From Anaerolineae bacterium (GTDB lineage: Bacteria > Chloroflexota > Anaerolineae > Aggregatilineales > J027), in contig JAJTXY010000007.1 in assembly GCA_021463865.1 (NCBI GenBank), forward strand, positions 1 through 64,000: a DNA stretch of 64,000 bases, given 5' to 3'. A model generated the notes under the pieces. That model was not told the origin of the DNA. It ran no database searches and was given only the letters and a program-made list of their open reading frames with translations. Shown here piece by piece: positions 27,228 through 35,328 of this stretch (positions within the stretch are counted from its first letter, which is position 1; the number at the start of each line of letters is the position of its first letter). Position numbers and translations under genes: made by a program.

Positions 27228-27794
27228 ATGCTAGACATCACCGACCTTAAGCTAGATCAATCCAGCTATATTGAGCAGGCTGCCGCGATTTTGGTGCGGG
27301 CCTTCCGCGAACATTGGCTGGACGCATGGCCCAATATCGAAGACGCGCTGGAAGAGATGCACGAAATGTTGGCCGAAGATCGCATTTGCCGCATCGCCTT
27401 GCAGGAGATCAATGGTGAAACGCGGGTAGTCGGCTGGATTGGGGGCATCTCCGGCTATGACGGCTTGGTTTGGGAACTGCACCCACTGGCGGTTGACCCG
27501 GATTTTCAAGGGCAAGGGATCGGACGGGCATTGGTACTCGATTTTGAGGAACAGGTGCGGCAGCGCGGTGCCCTAACCATTCAATTGGGCAGCGACGACC
27601 AAGACAGCATGACGACATTGGCGAATACCGACCTATATGAAAACTTGTGGGAGAAAATCGCCAATATCCGCAATCTGAAAGGCCACCCTTATGAATTTTA
27701 TCAAAAGTTGGGATTCTCAATTATTGGGGTCATCCCCGACGCCAATGGGATCGGCAAACCCGATATATTGATGGGAAAACGAGTGCGTCATTAA
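27228..27794 (+). CDS. GNAT acetyltransferase resembling aminoglycoside 6'-N-acetyltransferases
   Basis: The 188-residue protein has a complete GNAT core: VVGWIGGISGYDGLVWELHPLAVDPDFQGQGIGRALV (acetyl-CoA loop) and HPYEFYQKLGFSIIGVIPDANGIGKPDI near the end. The ELHPL and GVIPDANGxGKPDI stretches are shared with AAC(6')-type enzymes, which acetylate aminoglycosides (family knowledge). Many chromosomal relatives have other amine substrates, so resistance should not be assumed. ATG 27228 with AGGAG eight bases upstream is chosen; the frame is open further upstream but encodes a Gln/Lys-rich, unlikely leader. Confidence 0.8.
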   Translation: MLDITDLKLDQSSYIEQAAAILVRAFREHWLDAWPNIEDALEEMHEMLAEDRICRIALQEINGETRVVGWIGGISGYDGLVWELHPLAVDPDFQGQGIGRALVLDFEEQVRQRGALTIQLGSDDQDSMTTLANTDLYENLWEKIANIRNLKGHPYEFYQKLGFSIIGVIPDANGIGKPDILMGKRVRH

Positions 27795-28070
27795 CATCAT
27801 CCTTAAGTTTATTCCCCGTTTGAGCATTCCATAAAACGCCTTAAATAGACATTTCCAGCAACATCGCCTACTAGGTTTAAGTTTGTTTCTAGTCCGGAGA
27901 ACATGTTGTTGTATTTTACTATTTTAATGTCTATGAATATTGGGTAAATTCATGAATTATTCCGCAACTTTTCCTTTATTCTTGTCGGTAGTATGTGATA
28001 AAGTGGAAGCATGATGTTGGATATTCCCTATGATTCACATCCAACGTCGAAGTGCAGAAAGGCAATTATC

Positions 28071-28778
28071 ATGAAACGTACACGCATCTTCGCTAGAACT
28101 CAACAGGCACAGGCCCTGATGGAATATCAGGTCTTGATTCCAATGGGGATTCTCATTGCGCTCATGGCTGGGGCTATCGGCGCGTTTTTGACCACCAGTT
28201 TTCAAGAGACCGCTGATGGGCTGCAACCTGAGACGCCGGATTGCGAAGAAGGCGATCCCGGCTCGAATGAAAACGATACTCAAGGCCCAAGCTACGCAAC
28301 CATGGCCGGCCACAGCGTTACGCTGACCAGCCATGTCTATAATGAAACAACCAATACGACGACCATCACCTACCGCGTAACCTCCAGTGGCGACCCGGCC
28401 ATCAGCCATTGGATTCTCGCCCTACCCGCCAATATCTTAAGCAAGTTGTCATCGGCCAGCGAAGCCTATGAAATCGGGACTGACCCCACGACTGGCGTAA
28501 CGGGTATCAAATTTGATCGCGGTTATGATAGCGGTGGTTCTGGCAACAAAGGCAACGGCAACAAACGCAGCGACGCTGGTATCGTTCTGGTCAGCGCCCC
28601 ACGTCAACCACGCTACGCCGAAACCCGCGACATTATGATCATCCTCGTCGGCGACTTTGAATGGAACGGCGTCACGGTAGCGATCAAAGCTGGCACACAA
28701 ACCTATAGCTCCACCATCACCGCCCCTGTGCGCGTCAAAGAAGATAATAGCTGCGATAACGACGGCTCTGATTCCTAA
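28071..28778 (+). CDS. Pilin-like/TadE-type exported protein
   Basis: The 235-residue protein starts at ATG 28071. After a short basic leader it reads QQAQALMEYQVLIPMGILIALMAGAIGAF. The QALMEY element before a single hydrophobic helix matches the type IV prepilin/TadE-like pattern, in which Glu5 of the mature pilin is kept. The extracellular part is strand-rich with a Gly/Asn/Lys-rich loop (GGSGNKGNGNKRSD) and acidic cysteine-bearing ends. No prepilin peptidase or assembly ATPase is near, so a subunit role is inferred. It is followed after 44 bases by a membrane protein, likely in one operon. Confidence 0.6.
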   Translation: MKRTRIFARTQQAQALMEYQVLIPMGILIALMAGAIGAFLTTSFQETADGLQPETPDCEEGDPGSNENDTQGPSYATMAGHSVTLTSHVYNETTNTTTITYRVTSSGDPAISHWILALPANILSKLSSASEAYEIGTDPTTGVTGIKFDRGYDSGGSGNKGNGNKRSDAGIVLVSAPRQPRYAETRDIMIILVGDFEWNGVTVAIKAGTQTYSSTITAPVRVKEDNSCDNDGSDS

Positions 28779-28822
28779 TCGGTAGGCAGACGGAATTAAG
28801 CATACGAGAAAGGCTGGATGCC

Positions 28823-29629
28823 ATGAAACTGAACAACCGTAACCAATACCCGTATTCCTATAACCAGAAAAATGCTGTTGATTCCAGCAATCTGGGAATT
28901 CTCAAACTCATCTTCCTGATGATTGGCGAGCGGGCGTATGAATATCTACAACCTGTGATCGAGCGCGTTCAGCAAATCAACCCCCGTGTCCGAGCGTTGG
29001 TACTGGTTACAGTCTCAAGTGTCGTGGTACTCCTGCTGAGTATGTGGTTCTTCACCATGATCTTCAATATGGGCGACGAAGAATCCACCTCTGGCGTACC
29101 GAGTGCCCAACAGGTCTTTGCCGCACCCTATGACATTGACCAGCGTCAAATGCCTGTGGATGGAACCGACCCCAATGCCTTTTTGCCACAGACGATTGGC
29201 GATTCCTATACCTTTGTGACCACCAGTTTGCCGATTGATTCCGGTACACAAAAGGTCAACCCCAACGCTGTCGGGACACTCAATTTGTGTATGGTGGACT
29301 TTGATAACTCATGCACTATGCAGTATACGCCACAATACTATACGCTTGGACGCTATGCCGATGTTAACCAAGATGTAGTACAGGTGTTTGTTGGCAACTA
29401 CTGGACACCGGAAACCGCCCACATTACGGTAACGGAACTCATCACCCGTTTACGCACCGTTGGCTACATTGGCAATTTTGTTTCCGGCGGGCTTGGCGCG
29501 ATAGACTACTTCTACAGCACCAGCAATGGTTGGTACTCGTTCACATGGACACGTGGCGCTTGGGTGATTTCTGTATCCGGGAGATCACGCGAAGCTCTTG
29601 AAACCGCTATCCAAACACTCTCGATCTAA
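28823..29629 (+). CDS. Membrane-anchored protein co-transcribed with the pilin-like gene
   Basis: The 268-residue protein has a cytoplasmic basic N-terminus, a possible amphipathic helix (GILKLIFLMIGERAYEYL), a membrane span at about 57-82 (VRALVLVTVSSVVVLLLSMWFFTMIF) and an outside domain with LCMVDFDNSCTMQY and GYIGNFVSGG. No family is recognised. Its location right after the pilin-like gene and before a strong terminator suggests an accessory of the same surface structure. Confidence 0.65.
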   Translation: MKLNNRNQYPYSYNQKNAVDSSNLGILKLIFLMIGERAYEYLQPVIERVQQINPRVRALVLVTVSSVVVLLLSMWFFTMIFNMGDEESTSGVPSAQQVFAAPYDIDQRQMPVDGTDPNAFLPQTIGDSYTFVTTSLPIDSGTQKVNPNAVGTLNLCMVDFDNSCTMQYTPQYYTLGRYADVNQDVVQVFVGNYWTPETAHITVTELITRLRTVGYIGNFVSGGLGAIDYFYSTSNGWYSFTWTRGAWVISVSGRSREALETAIQTLSI

Positions 29630-29663
29630 ACCGTCTGCCGATTCTCGTTCAATTCCTCCTGAC

Positions 29664-29693
29664 AAACCTCCCCATTCACAGCGGGAGGTTTTT
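29664..29693 (+). terminator. Rho-independent terminator of the pilin-like operon
   Basis: A perfect 9-bp stem AAACCTCCC/GGGAGGTTT (29664-29672, 29683-29691) is followed by Ts, 35 bases after the stop. Confidence 0.85.
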
Positions 29694-29758
29694 GTTTCCA
29701 TAATCCCGAAGCACACTATAATTACGAGGGTTACTCAATGGACTTAAAGGAGAACCTT

Positions 29759-30775
29759 GTGCGTAAATGGATGGTTGGCTTTGTGACAATGGTCTTCGTC
29801 GGTGGATTATTTCTAACACTGAGTTGGGGTCAGGCATCGGGCGCCGCCCGCTTGCAAGCCAACACCCCCACCCCAAATCCCGAGGAGGTCAATAGCCCCG
29901 GTCATATCACCTATGTTTGGGATGGGCATTTGTATTTAATCGAAGCCGTTGAGGGTGCAGAGCCATTCGACATCACAGCGGCATGGGACGAAAGGCCCCC
30001 CGGCGCAGATGCGTGGCTCAATTTGTCGCCGGATGGGGCATGGTTAGTGGTTTCAACTGAGCGCTTCGACCCCGAATGTAACGGCTGGGCGTGCCTTGTG
30101 TTGACCGACCCCGCCCTCGAAAATATCGAGGTGATTCATGTGGGGGGTATGGTGTTGCATCCTGAAGGTGGGGCGGTGGCATCAGGGGGTGATTTGATTG
30201 TGTATAGTGACAGCGGTGGGCCACACGAGCGCGATTTATGGGCCATCAGACGAGATGGCGAGGTGTGGGCAGAGCCGCAATTATTAACCGCCGATTCGCC
30301 CTATTCGTTTAATATTTTCCCTGCCCTAGATGACGCGGGTCAGCATGTGGTATTTAATTGTAGCAACGACCCCTACGCAATTGAAGGCTCGGCGCTGTGT
30401 GAGGTCGAGATTGAGACATCGGCCCTCCAAATCCGACTGACTCCGGAACAGGGGCCAGATGGCACAGCGACCAACGCCACCATCCATCCCGATTATGACG
30501 GTGAAGGCAATATTGTGTTTGAGGCCGATTGGCAGGGCGAACAGATTTGGCGCTTGTCCCCCGACGCGACCACCCCTGAATTGGTGAATGGCGATTTCAG
30601 CAACGACAATTCGCCGTGCGTCCTGCCAGATGGTCGAATTGTGTCGCTGTGGTTAGGCCGCCCAAATACCGATGGCTTGCATGAACTCAAGATCATGAAC
30701 GCGGACGGGTCAGGTGATTTTATGCTGGTGGTTGACCACGATATTGTGGATGGCGGCTTGGGTTGCGGCGTCTGA
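29759..30775 (+). CDS. Secreted TolB-like propeller protein
   Basis: The 338-residue protein most likely starts at GTG 29759, seven bases after AAAGGAG. The signal segment is VGFVTMVFVGGLFLTLSWGQASG, and a Pro/Thr-rich linker follows. The body has propeller-type repeats: ITYVWDGHLYLIEAVEG, WLNLSPDGAWLVVSTERF, IFPALDDAGQHVVFNCSND, DYDGEGNIVFEADWQGEQIWRLSPD and LKIMNADGSGDFMLV. It is similar in build to the TolB-like protein at 17501 but distant in sequence. Function is probably surface binding. Confidence 0.75.
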   Translation: MRKWMVGFVTMVFVGGLFLTLSWGQASGAARLQANTPTPNPEEVNSPGHITYVWDGHLYLIEAVEGAEPFDITAAWDERPPGADAWLNLSPDGAWLVVSTERFDPECNGWACLVLTDPALENIEVIHVGGMVLHPEGGAVASGGDLIVYSDSGGPHERDLWAIRRDGEVWAEPQLLTADSPYSFNIFPALDDAGQHVVFNCSNDPYAIEGSALCEVEIETSALQIRLTPEQGPDGTATNATIHPDYDGEGNIVFEADWQGEQIWRLSPDATTPELVNGDFSNDNSPCVLPDGRIVSLWLGRPNTDGLHELKIMNADGSGDFMLVVDHDIVDGGLGCGV

Positions 30776-30906
30776 TAGAGCCATTAGCATTGGCACAACA
30801 AATCGCTGACCGACTTGGCACGATTGAGGGTATCTCCGCGGTGGTACTCGGTGGGTCGTATGCACGTGGGGATGCTATACCAGATTCGGATATTGATCTC
30901 TCCTGA
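30763..30906 (+). pseudogene. Truncated nucleotidyltransferase-domain relic
   Basis: A short reading of 47 codons encodes LAQQIADRLGTIEGISAV then VLGGSYARGDAIPDSDIDLS and stops. GGSYARGD with DSDIDL is the pol-beta/MNT nucleotidyltransferase core (GS motif and the DxD metal site). Real family members continue for 60-200 residues more, so the gene has lost its 3' part. It overlaps the previous gene's stop and could start at TTG 30763. No HEPN partner is next to it. Confidence 0.75.
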
Positions 30907-31013
30907 AAATAGTGTTGTCCAACGAGATTTTCATCCCTCATGGTGAGCGGTAGCTCATGGACAACTCCTTGATGATAGACTCAATAGTTTGGTTTACTCA
31001 TCCCCTGCTGGGG

Positions 31014-31084
31014 GGGGGGTATATCTACCGTATAACAGATAGCGCATTCTGCCATGCACCCAAAATGCAAAATTTATACCCCCC
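31014..31084. other. Inverted repeat in a 267-base intergenic stretch
   Basis: GGGGGGTATA (31014-31023) and TATACCCCCC (31075-31084) are a perfect 10-bp inverted repeat 51 bases apart. The left arm is part of a run of ten Gs (31010-31019). A second imperfect stem, TAGGGCGAC with GTCACCCTA (about 31138-31165), lies close to the hydrolase stop and may end that transcript. I see no gene in this stretch. Confidence 0.35.
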
Positions 31085-31173
31085 ACCTTGATAGCAATTT
31101 TTGAGGTGAAAATAGGTGTGAATACTGAGAGAAGCTATAGGGCGACCCGGCTATGGAGTCACCCTATGTGGGC

Positions 31174-32616
31174 CTACTGCGGGGTCAAAAGGTCAACGTG
31201 GGTGGTCATGATACTCGCAAGCGCGTCCATTGCGTTTTGTGCTAGGGCACAGTCGCAGTTAAACAGCACCACGACGCCAAGTTTCGCCTCTGGATTAAAG
31301 AACATCCATGTGTTGACACCGGGGTCGCCGCCCGAATGACCAATAGTGCCCGGCTCCGGGTAATTCAAAAACCAGAACACACCGATGTCGCTGGTCACTT
31401 CGGGAAGGGCGGGTTGCAGCATGGTTTCGACCATCGCTTCGTCCAAAATCCGTACTCCGTCAAGTTCGCCACCATTCATAATCGCCGCAAGGAAACGGGC
31501 AATGTCGCTGGGGCTGGCACGAAGCTGACCATCGGGCCACGTCGGATATCCAAAATGCTCCATTGGCTCACCATCGCTATACGGCACAGCGATTGGGCTA
31601 AGGTCGGCGAAATCCGCCAAGTGCCAACCGGTATGGGTCATGCCCAACGGCCCAAATAGAAAATCCTGTGCATAGTCGTCTAATGGCATATTGGTGACCT
31701 GTTGCACGATGTACCCGGCCAACGCCGCCCCTACATTGCTATATTCGGAGGTTACACCGGGGTTACGCAGGGCGAAATTGTCATCGGCACTGTACCACTG
31801 GCCGCCTTCAACCAAATAGCCTTCCAAGAATTCGCCCAACTCAATGGGTGAATCGCCCGGTGTGTAGAGGTCAGTATAAGTTGGATAGGCATCGAGAATG
31901 CCGGATGTATGTGTGACCAAATGGCGCACTGTGATCGCTTCGCCGTCCACATGCGGGTTATCCACCACAAAGGGCAGGACATCATTAATCGGCGTATCGA
32001 GGGTGAGTTTGCCTTCCTGAACCGCCCGCATCACCGCCGTGCCCGTAAACGTCTTGGTTACGGAGGCCAGCATAAAGGGTGTATCAGAAGTCACCGGAAT
32101 GCCAGCTTCGACATTGGAGAAACCATAACCGCCTGTCCACAAGACCTTACCCGGTGCAACAAGCGCCAAGCCAACCCCCGGAATGTGGGCCTGCACTAGG
32201 ATTTCATTCACCAGCGCATCGAATTCGGCCTGAGTTGTGATCGGGGTATCTGGGAGATCGAGGGTCATTTCGGCAGTCTCGGTGCAAATGGCTTCTCGGC
32301 TCTCAGCGGTAGTCAGTGAAATGAGAGGGCTTCCTTGCCCCAAAATCACCAACGCCCCCTCATCCAGTTCTAAGGTGTAGACTTCGATACCCTCTGATAA
32401 TAACCGATTGCCATCCAAATCAAGCTGCCCGTTCAAATAGCAGGTGTTGCCGTCCGCCTGCCAAATGGTGACAGCGGCCCCATCAATCTCAATCAAAATC
32501 CCCAAAGAATCGTTCCACCACACCCCGTCAAATGACTCATCTTCTTGGGCCGCGACAACGCCACCCCCGATGCTCAAAATGAAGGCCAATCCCAACACAT
32601 ATCGCAGCAGACGCAT
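31174..32616 (-). CDS. Secreted serine hydrolase, beta-lactamase/DD-peptidase fold
   Basis: The 480-residue protein starts at ATG 32616 (AGGAG upstream) with a signal peptide ending near VVAAQ. An N-terminal beta-rich part (about 30-125) precedes the class C beta-lactamase-like domain. That domain carries the SxxK motif (LASVTKTFTG), YSN (TSEYSNVGAALAGYIVQ) and the third motif HSGGDPG. Relatives are esterases, D-aminopeptidases or penicillin-binding-like hydrolases; true beta-lactamase action is not implied. It lies downstream of the ClbS-like gene but behind a terminator. Confidence 0.88.
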   Translation of the reverse strand: MRLLRYVLGLAFILSIGGGVVAAQEDESFDGVWWNDSLGILIEIDGAAVTIWQADGNTCYLNGQLDLDGNRLLSEGIEVYTLELDEGALVILGQGSPLISLTTAESREAICTETAEMTLDLPDTPITTQAEFDALVNEILVQAHIPGVGLALVAPGKVLWTGGYGFSNVEAGIPVTSDTPFMLASVTKTFTGTAVMRAVQEGKLTLDTPINDVLPFVVDNPHVDGEAITVRHLVTHTSGILDAYPTYTDLYTPGDSPIELGEFLEGYLVEGGQWYSADDNFALRNPGVTSEYSNVGAALAGYIVQQVTNMPLDDYAQDFLFGPLGMTHTGWHLADFADLSPIAVPYSDGEPMEHFGYPTWPDGQLRASPSDIARFLAAIMNGGELDGVRILDEAMVETMLQPALPEVTSDIGVFWFLNYPEPGTIGHSGGDPGVNTWMFFNPEAKLGVVVLFNCDCALAQNAMDALASIMTTHVDLLTPQ

Positions 32617-32697
32617 GTGCTTTTTGCTCCTGATTTTTGTAAGAACCCACAAAGCATTACGTGGATATGGGAATGCGGTTGCAATTTTGCTTAAAGC

Positions 32698-32737
32698 AAC
32701 AAAAAAGGCAAGAGAATGATCTACCTGCCCTTTTTAG
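32698..32737 (-). terminator. Terminator after the HIT/ClbS-like operon
   Basis: On the minus strand AAAAAGGGCA pairs with TGCCTTTTTT around a loop of about 18 bases, with one bulge, and ends in a T-run. It follows the ClbS-like stop. Confidence 0.6.
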
Positions 32738-32752
32738 GGAAATTTCCCTAAA
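32733..32752. promoter_or_regulatory. 20-bp perfect palindrome
   Basis: TTTAGGGAAATTTCCCTAAA is fully self-complementary and lies between the ClbS-like stop and the hydrolase start. The same half-sites reappear, separated by 25 bases, at 60874-60918. It looks like an operator or part of a dispersed repeat; its length and exactness make chance unlikely. Confidence 0.5.
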
Positions 32753-32755
32753 TTT

Positions 32756-33238
32756 TTACCTACCCGCCAACCACGCTTCAATGATGGTACGATGCTCATC
32801 CCAATGTTCATAAGTGTTGTTGGCAAGGGTGTCATTAATCGTCTCGCCCAACCACTGCTGCAAATTGCTGTTGGGCATAAACTCCTCATCGGGAATCGAA
32901 TTTACGGCGTCAATAATACTTTGCGCCGACTGACGCCAATTGCCAAGCACCACGTCATAGGGCAAAGTACGATTGGCCTCGACCTGTTGGGCATTAAACA
33001 AATCCACATCGGCGGGTGCGGATGGTTGGGGTTGTCCCGACAAGGCGGCCTGCAACTCACTCAAGGCGAACCGCTGCCAACCAATCAAATGGGACAAAAT
33101 ATCCTTGACCGACCATGTACCCTCGGCACCCGATTCCATTGCTTTGTGCGACAGGATACGGGTGAGCAATTCTCGCAGTTGGCGATAACTTTCATCGAGA
33201 CGACGGAGCAGTTCTTCTTTGTTGACAAATTCCGACAT
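32756..33238 (-). CDS. ClbS/DinB-like four-helix-bundle protein
   Basis: The 160-residue all-helical protein starts NKEELLRRLDESYRQLRELLTRI and has the characteristic GTWSVKDILSHLIGWQRFALSELQ, then a late helix YEHWDEHRTIIEAWL. This matches DUF1706 (ClbS/DfsB) and related DinB-like proteins, some of which hydrolyse or bind reactive small molecules (family knowledge). Metal-binding His are only partly kept (HLIGW, EHWDEH). GAGGAG lies before ATG 33238. It begins 32 bases after the HIT gene, as a second operon member. Confidence 0.75.
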   Translation of the reverse strand: MSEFVNKEELLRRLDESYRQLRELLTRILSHKAMESGAEGTWSVKDILSHLIGWQRFALSELQAALSGQPQPSAPADVDLFNAQQVEANRTLPYDVVLGNWRQSAQSIIDAVNSIPDEEFMPNSNLQQWLGETINDTLANNTYEHWDEHRTIIEAWLAGR

Positions 33239-33270
33239 GCGACTGTTCTCCTCAAAATGATCGTGCGGTT

Positions 33271-33744
33271 CTATAAATGCAAAGCGTTGCGAATGGCGGC
33301 GGCAGTTGATTCGGCGTTGGTCAATGTTCCCCGCGGATCCACCAGCCGTTTGGAGCCAATCGGTTCGCCGGGATAACGTGGCAGTAGTTGGATATGCAGA
33401 TGGTTGATCGAGCCATCACATATGGTCACCAGATAGACTTTTTCCGCTCCGAGTGCCTGCTTAATGGCCTGAATCACCCGAACACACATCTGGAAAATGC
33501 GGGCGGTTTCATCAGCGGCCAATTCCGAGACATCTTCACGGTGCGGCTTATAAAGCACGATTGTATGTCCGACCATGCGCGGATGCAATTCTAGCACCAC
33601 GCGGAAATCAGCGTCTTCGTATATGACCGACTGCGTGCCAAAAATTTCGCCTGTTTGCAGGTCATGGCAGACATAACAAATCCCTTGTTGGCGCAGCGTT
33701 TCGATTTTCTCTTTGACTTCATCACGGGTGGGTAATACATTCAT
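33271..33744 (-). CDS. HIT-family nucleotide hydrolase/transferase-like protein
   Basis: The 157-residue protein has the histidine-triad region INHLHIQLLPRYPG. The triad reads HxHxQ as in GalT-type members rather than HxHxH, so the third His is replaced by Gln. An N-terminal CYVCHDL hints at one half of a zinc site. HIT proteins act on nucleoside phosphate esters and dinucleotides; the Gln form suggests nucleotidylyl transfer (family knowledge plus inference). A strong AGGAGG precedes ATG 33744. Confidence 0.85.
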   Translation of the reverse strand: MNVLPTRDEVKEKIETLRQQGICYVCHDLQTGEIFGTQSVIYEDADFRVVLELHPRMVGHTIVLYKPHREDVSELAADETARIFQMCVRVIQAIKQALGAEKVYLVTICDGSINHLHIQLLPRYPGEPIGSKRLVDPRGTLTNAESTAAAIRNALHL

Positions 33745-33787
33745 AGGGCTGGCCTCCTATTGTGTACGGCACACAACTTATGGAGAG

Positions 33788-34624
33788 TTATGGAGAACAC
33801 ATAGACCCCTCATATGTGTAGAGTTGAAGGGTTGCACCATTGGCTGGGAGATAGTATACCACGCGGAAACGTGGGTCCGTCGTCAGTGGCTCGGCGGTGA
33901 TGCGAAACTTCAGTTTCCCCCCAATTATTGGGGCTATTTCGATTGGGACAAGCGGGCGGGCGGCTACCACCGAGGGCGGGTTGGAGGAGATCAATTCCCA
34001 ATGGGTTTTGAACAAGGGCAAGTCTTGGAGGAGCTTGTCTATGAGAGCGGTACACCATGCCTCATGCTGGAATTTGCTGATTTCATGCCGCAGCGCCTGT
34101 ACAACGGCAGGCAAAAACTCGGTGGCATTGGCGATGGCAGGCAAAACCCCCCGTTGTGGCTCAAAAAAGAGATGAAAAATCGGGGTGGATTGAAAATCGG
34201 CTAAATTTGGGACACCAACTTGTCCAAAAAGTTGTTCAGCGGCGACATTCCACGCCAACAGATGATGCGTACAGGTCAGCAGATAGGCGGGAAAACTGAC
34301 CTTATGCAGCATGGGGTCGGTCTGCTGGATGGCCCAAGCGCTGTCTTGATGGAGGGGCGGCGTGATGGTGACGATATACCCAAATGTTTCCAGCACATCG
34401 CGGCGCTGGGCAAAGGTAGCCGCAAGCGCATCCAAAATTCGTTCGAGGGTTTCGCGTTCGGGCTGCTGCACCCTGCCGGATTCGACGCGCTGCAAATAGC
34501 CCGTGCCCAAGCTGGCCTCCAGTTCAACCGTTAGCTGGGTGAGACCGCTGGCATTCCGCAAAGCACGCAATTTTGCCCCACCCACTTTCCCCACATCCAG
34601 CGCAACATGCCCATTACCTGCCAT
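33788..34624 (-). CDS. XRE-type regulator with MmyB-like ligand domain
   Basis: The 278-residue protein has an N-terminal XRE helix-turn-helix (GGAKLRALRNASGLTQLTVELEASLGTGYLQRVESGRVQQPERETLERIL). The rest of about 200 residues includes YLLTCTHHLLAWNVAAEQLFG and FHLFFEP, the PAS-like MmyB ligand-binding form (family knowledge). Start ATG 34624 follows TTTGGAG. It is divergent from the GNAT at 34712 with 87 bases between, so it may control that gene. Confidence 0.85.
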   Translation of the reverse strand: MAGNGHVALDVGKVGGAKLRALRNASGLTQLTVELEASLGTGYLQRVESGRVQQPERETLERILDALAATFAQRRDVLETFGYIVTITPPLHQDSAWAIQQTDPMLHKVSFPAYLLTCTHHLLAWNVAAEQLFGQVGVPNLADFQSTPIFHLFFEPQRGVLPAIANATEFLPAVVQALRHEISKFQHEAWCTALIDKLLQDLPLFKTHWELISSNPPSVVAARPLVPIEIAPIIGGKLKFRITAEPLTTDPRFRVVYYLPANGATLQLYTYEGSMCSP

Positions 34625-34711
34625 CGAATTCGACTCCAAAGTCTATGACAATGCCAAACTTTGTTCTTAGAATGATAACAGATTTGGATTGAATCAGAGG
34701 AAAGGGACACA

Positions 34712-35209
34712 ATGGCACAGCACATCACGATTCAGCGGGGTTATCTGCCGGGGGCGATTGGACGAATCACTGAACTGCACGGCACGTATTATGCGGCCCA
34801 TTGGGATTTGGGGCTGTTTTTTGAAGCAAAGGTCGGGAGCGGCCTTGCAGAATTTATGGGGCGATATGACGAAACCCATGATAGGCTGTGGCTGGCATTG
34901 GACGGGCAATGTATTGTCGGCGGAATTGTCATTGATGGGGGCAGGACCAGAACCGAAGGCGCACGATTGCGCTGGTTTATCATTGACCCGGCCTATCAAG
35001 GGCAAGGTATTGGTCGGCTGTTGATGAATGCGGCTGTCGCTTTTTGCAGAGAGGCGGGATTTAAAAGGGTCTATCTTACGACATTTGCGGGCCTTGATTC
35101 AGCACGGTATCTCTATGAACAGGTAGGGTTTACCCTGATTGAGGAAGTCACCGGAGAACAATGGGGTAAAGTGCTGACCGAGCAGAAATTTGAGTGGCTG
35201 CTGGAATAA
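34712..35209 (+). CDS. GNAT-family N-acetyltransferase
   Basis: The 165-residue protein has the GNAT signature RLRWFIIDPAYQGQGIGRLLMNAAVAFC (about 88-115) and a closing SARYLYEQVGFTLIEEV. The N-terminal part resembles acetyltransferases found fused or next to MarR/XRE regulators. The substrate is unknown. AGGAAAGGG lies before ATG 34712. It stands alone on the plus strand, divergent from the XRE gene. Confidence 0.88.
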   Translation: MAQHITIQRGYLPGAIGRITELHGTYYAAHWDLGLFFEAKVGSGLAEFMGRYDETHDRLWLALDGQCIVGGIVIDGGRTRTEGARLRWFIIDPAYQGQGIGRLLMNAAVAFCREAGFKRVYLTTFAGLDSARYLYEQVGFTLIEEVTGEQWGKVLTEQKFEWLLE

Positions 35210-35328
35210 TTGGCGGATGACCCGATGGCGAAGAAGAACCCCATCCCAAACCCTTCCCCAAACATAGGGAAGGGCTTTAATACAGGGCTTACTCCCCTCC
35301 CTATGCTTGAAGGCGCGGGGTTGATTTA

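Noticed and set aside
27228-27794. Calling the GNAT an aminoglycoside-resistance gene
   Set aside because: Motif similarity to AAC(6') enzymes is shared by chromosomal acetyltransferases of unknown substrate, and no resistance-island context is present.
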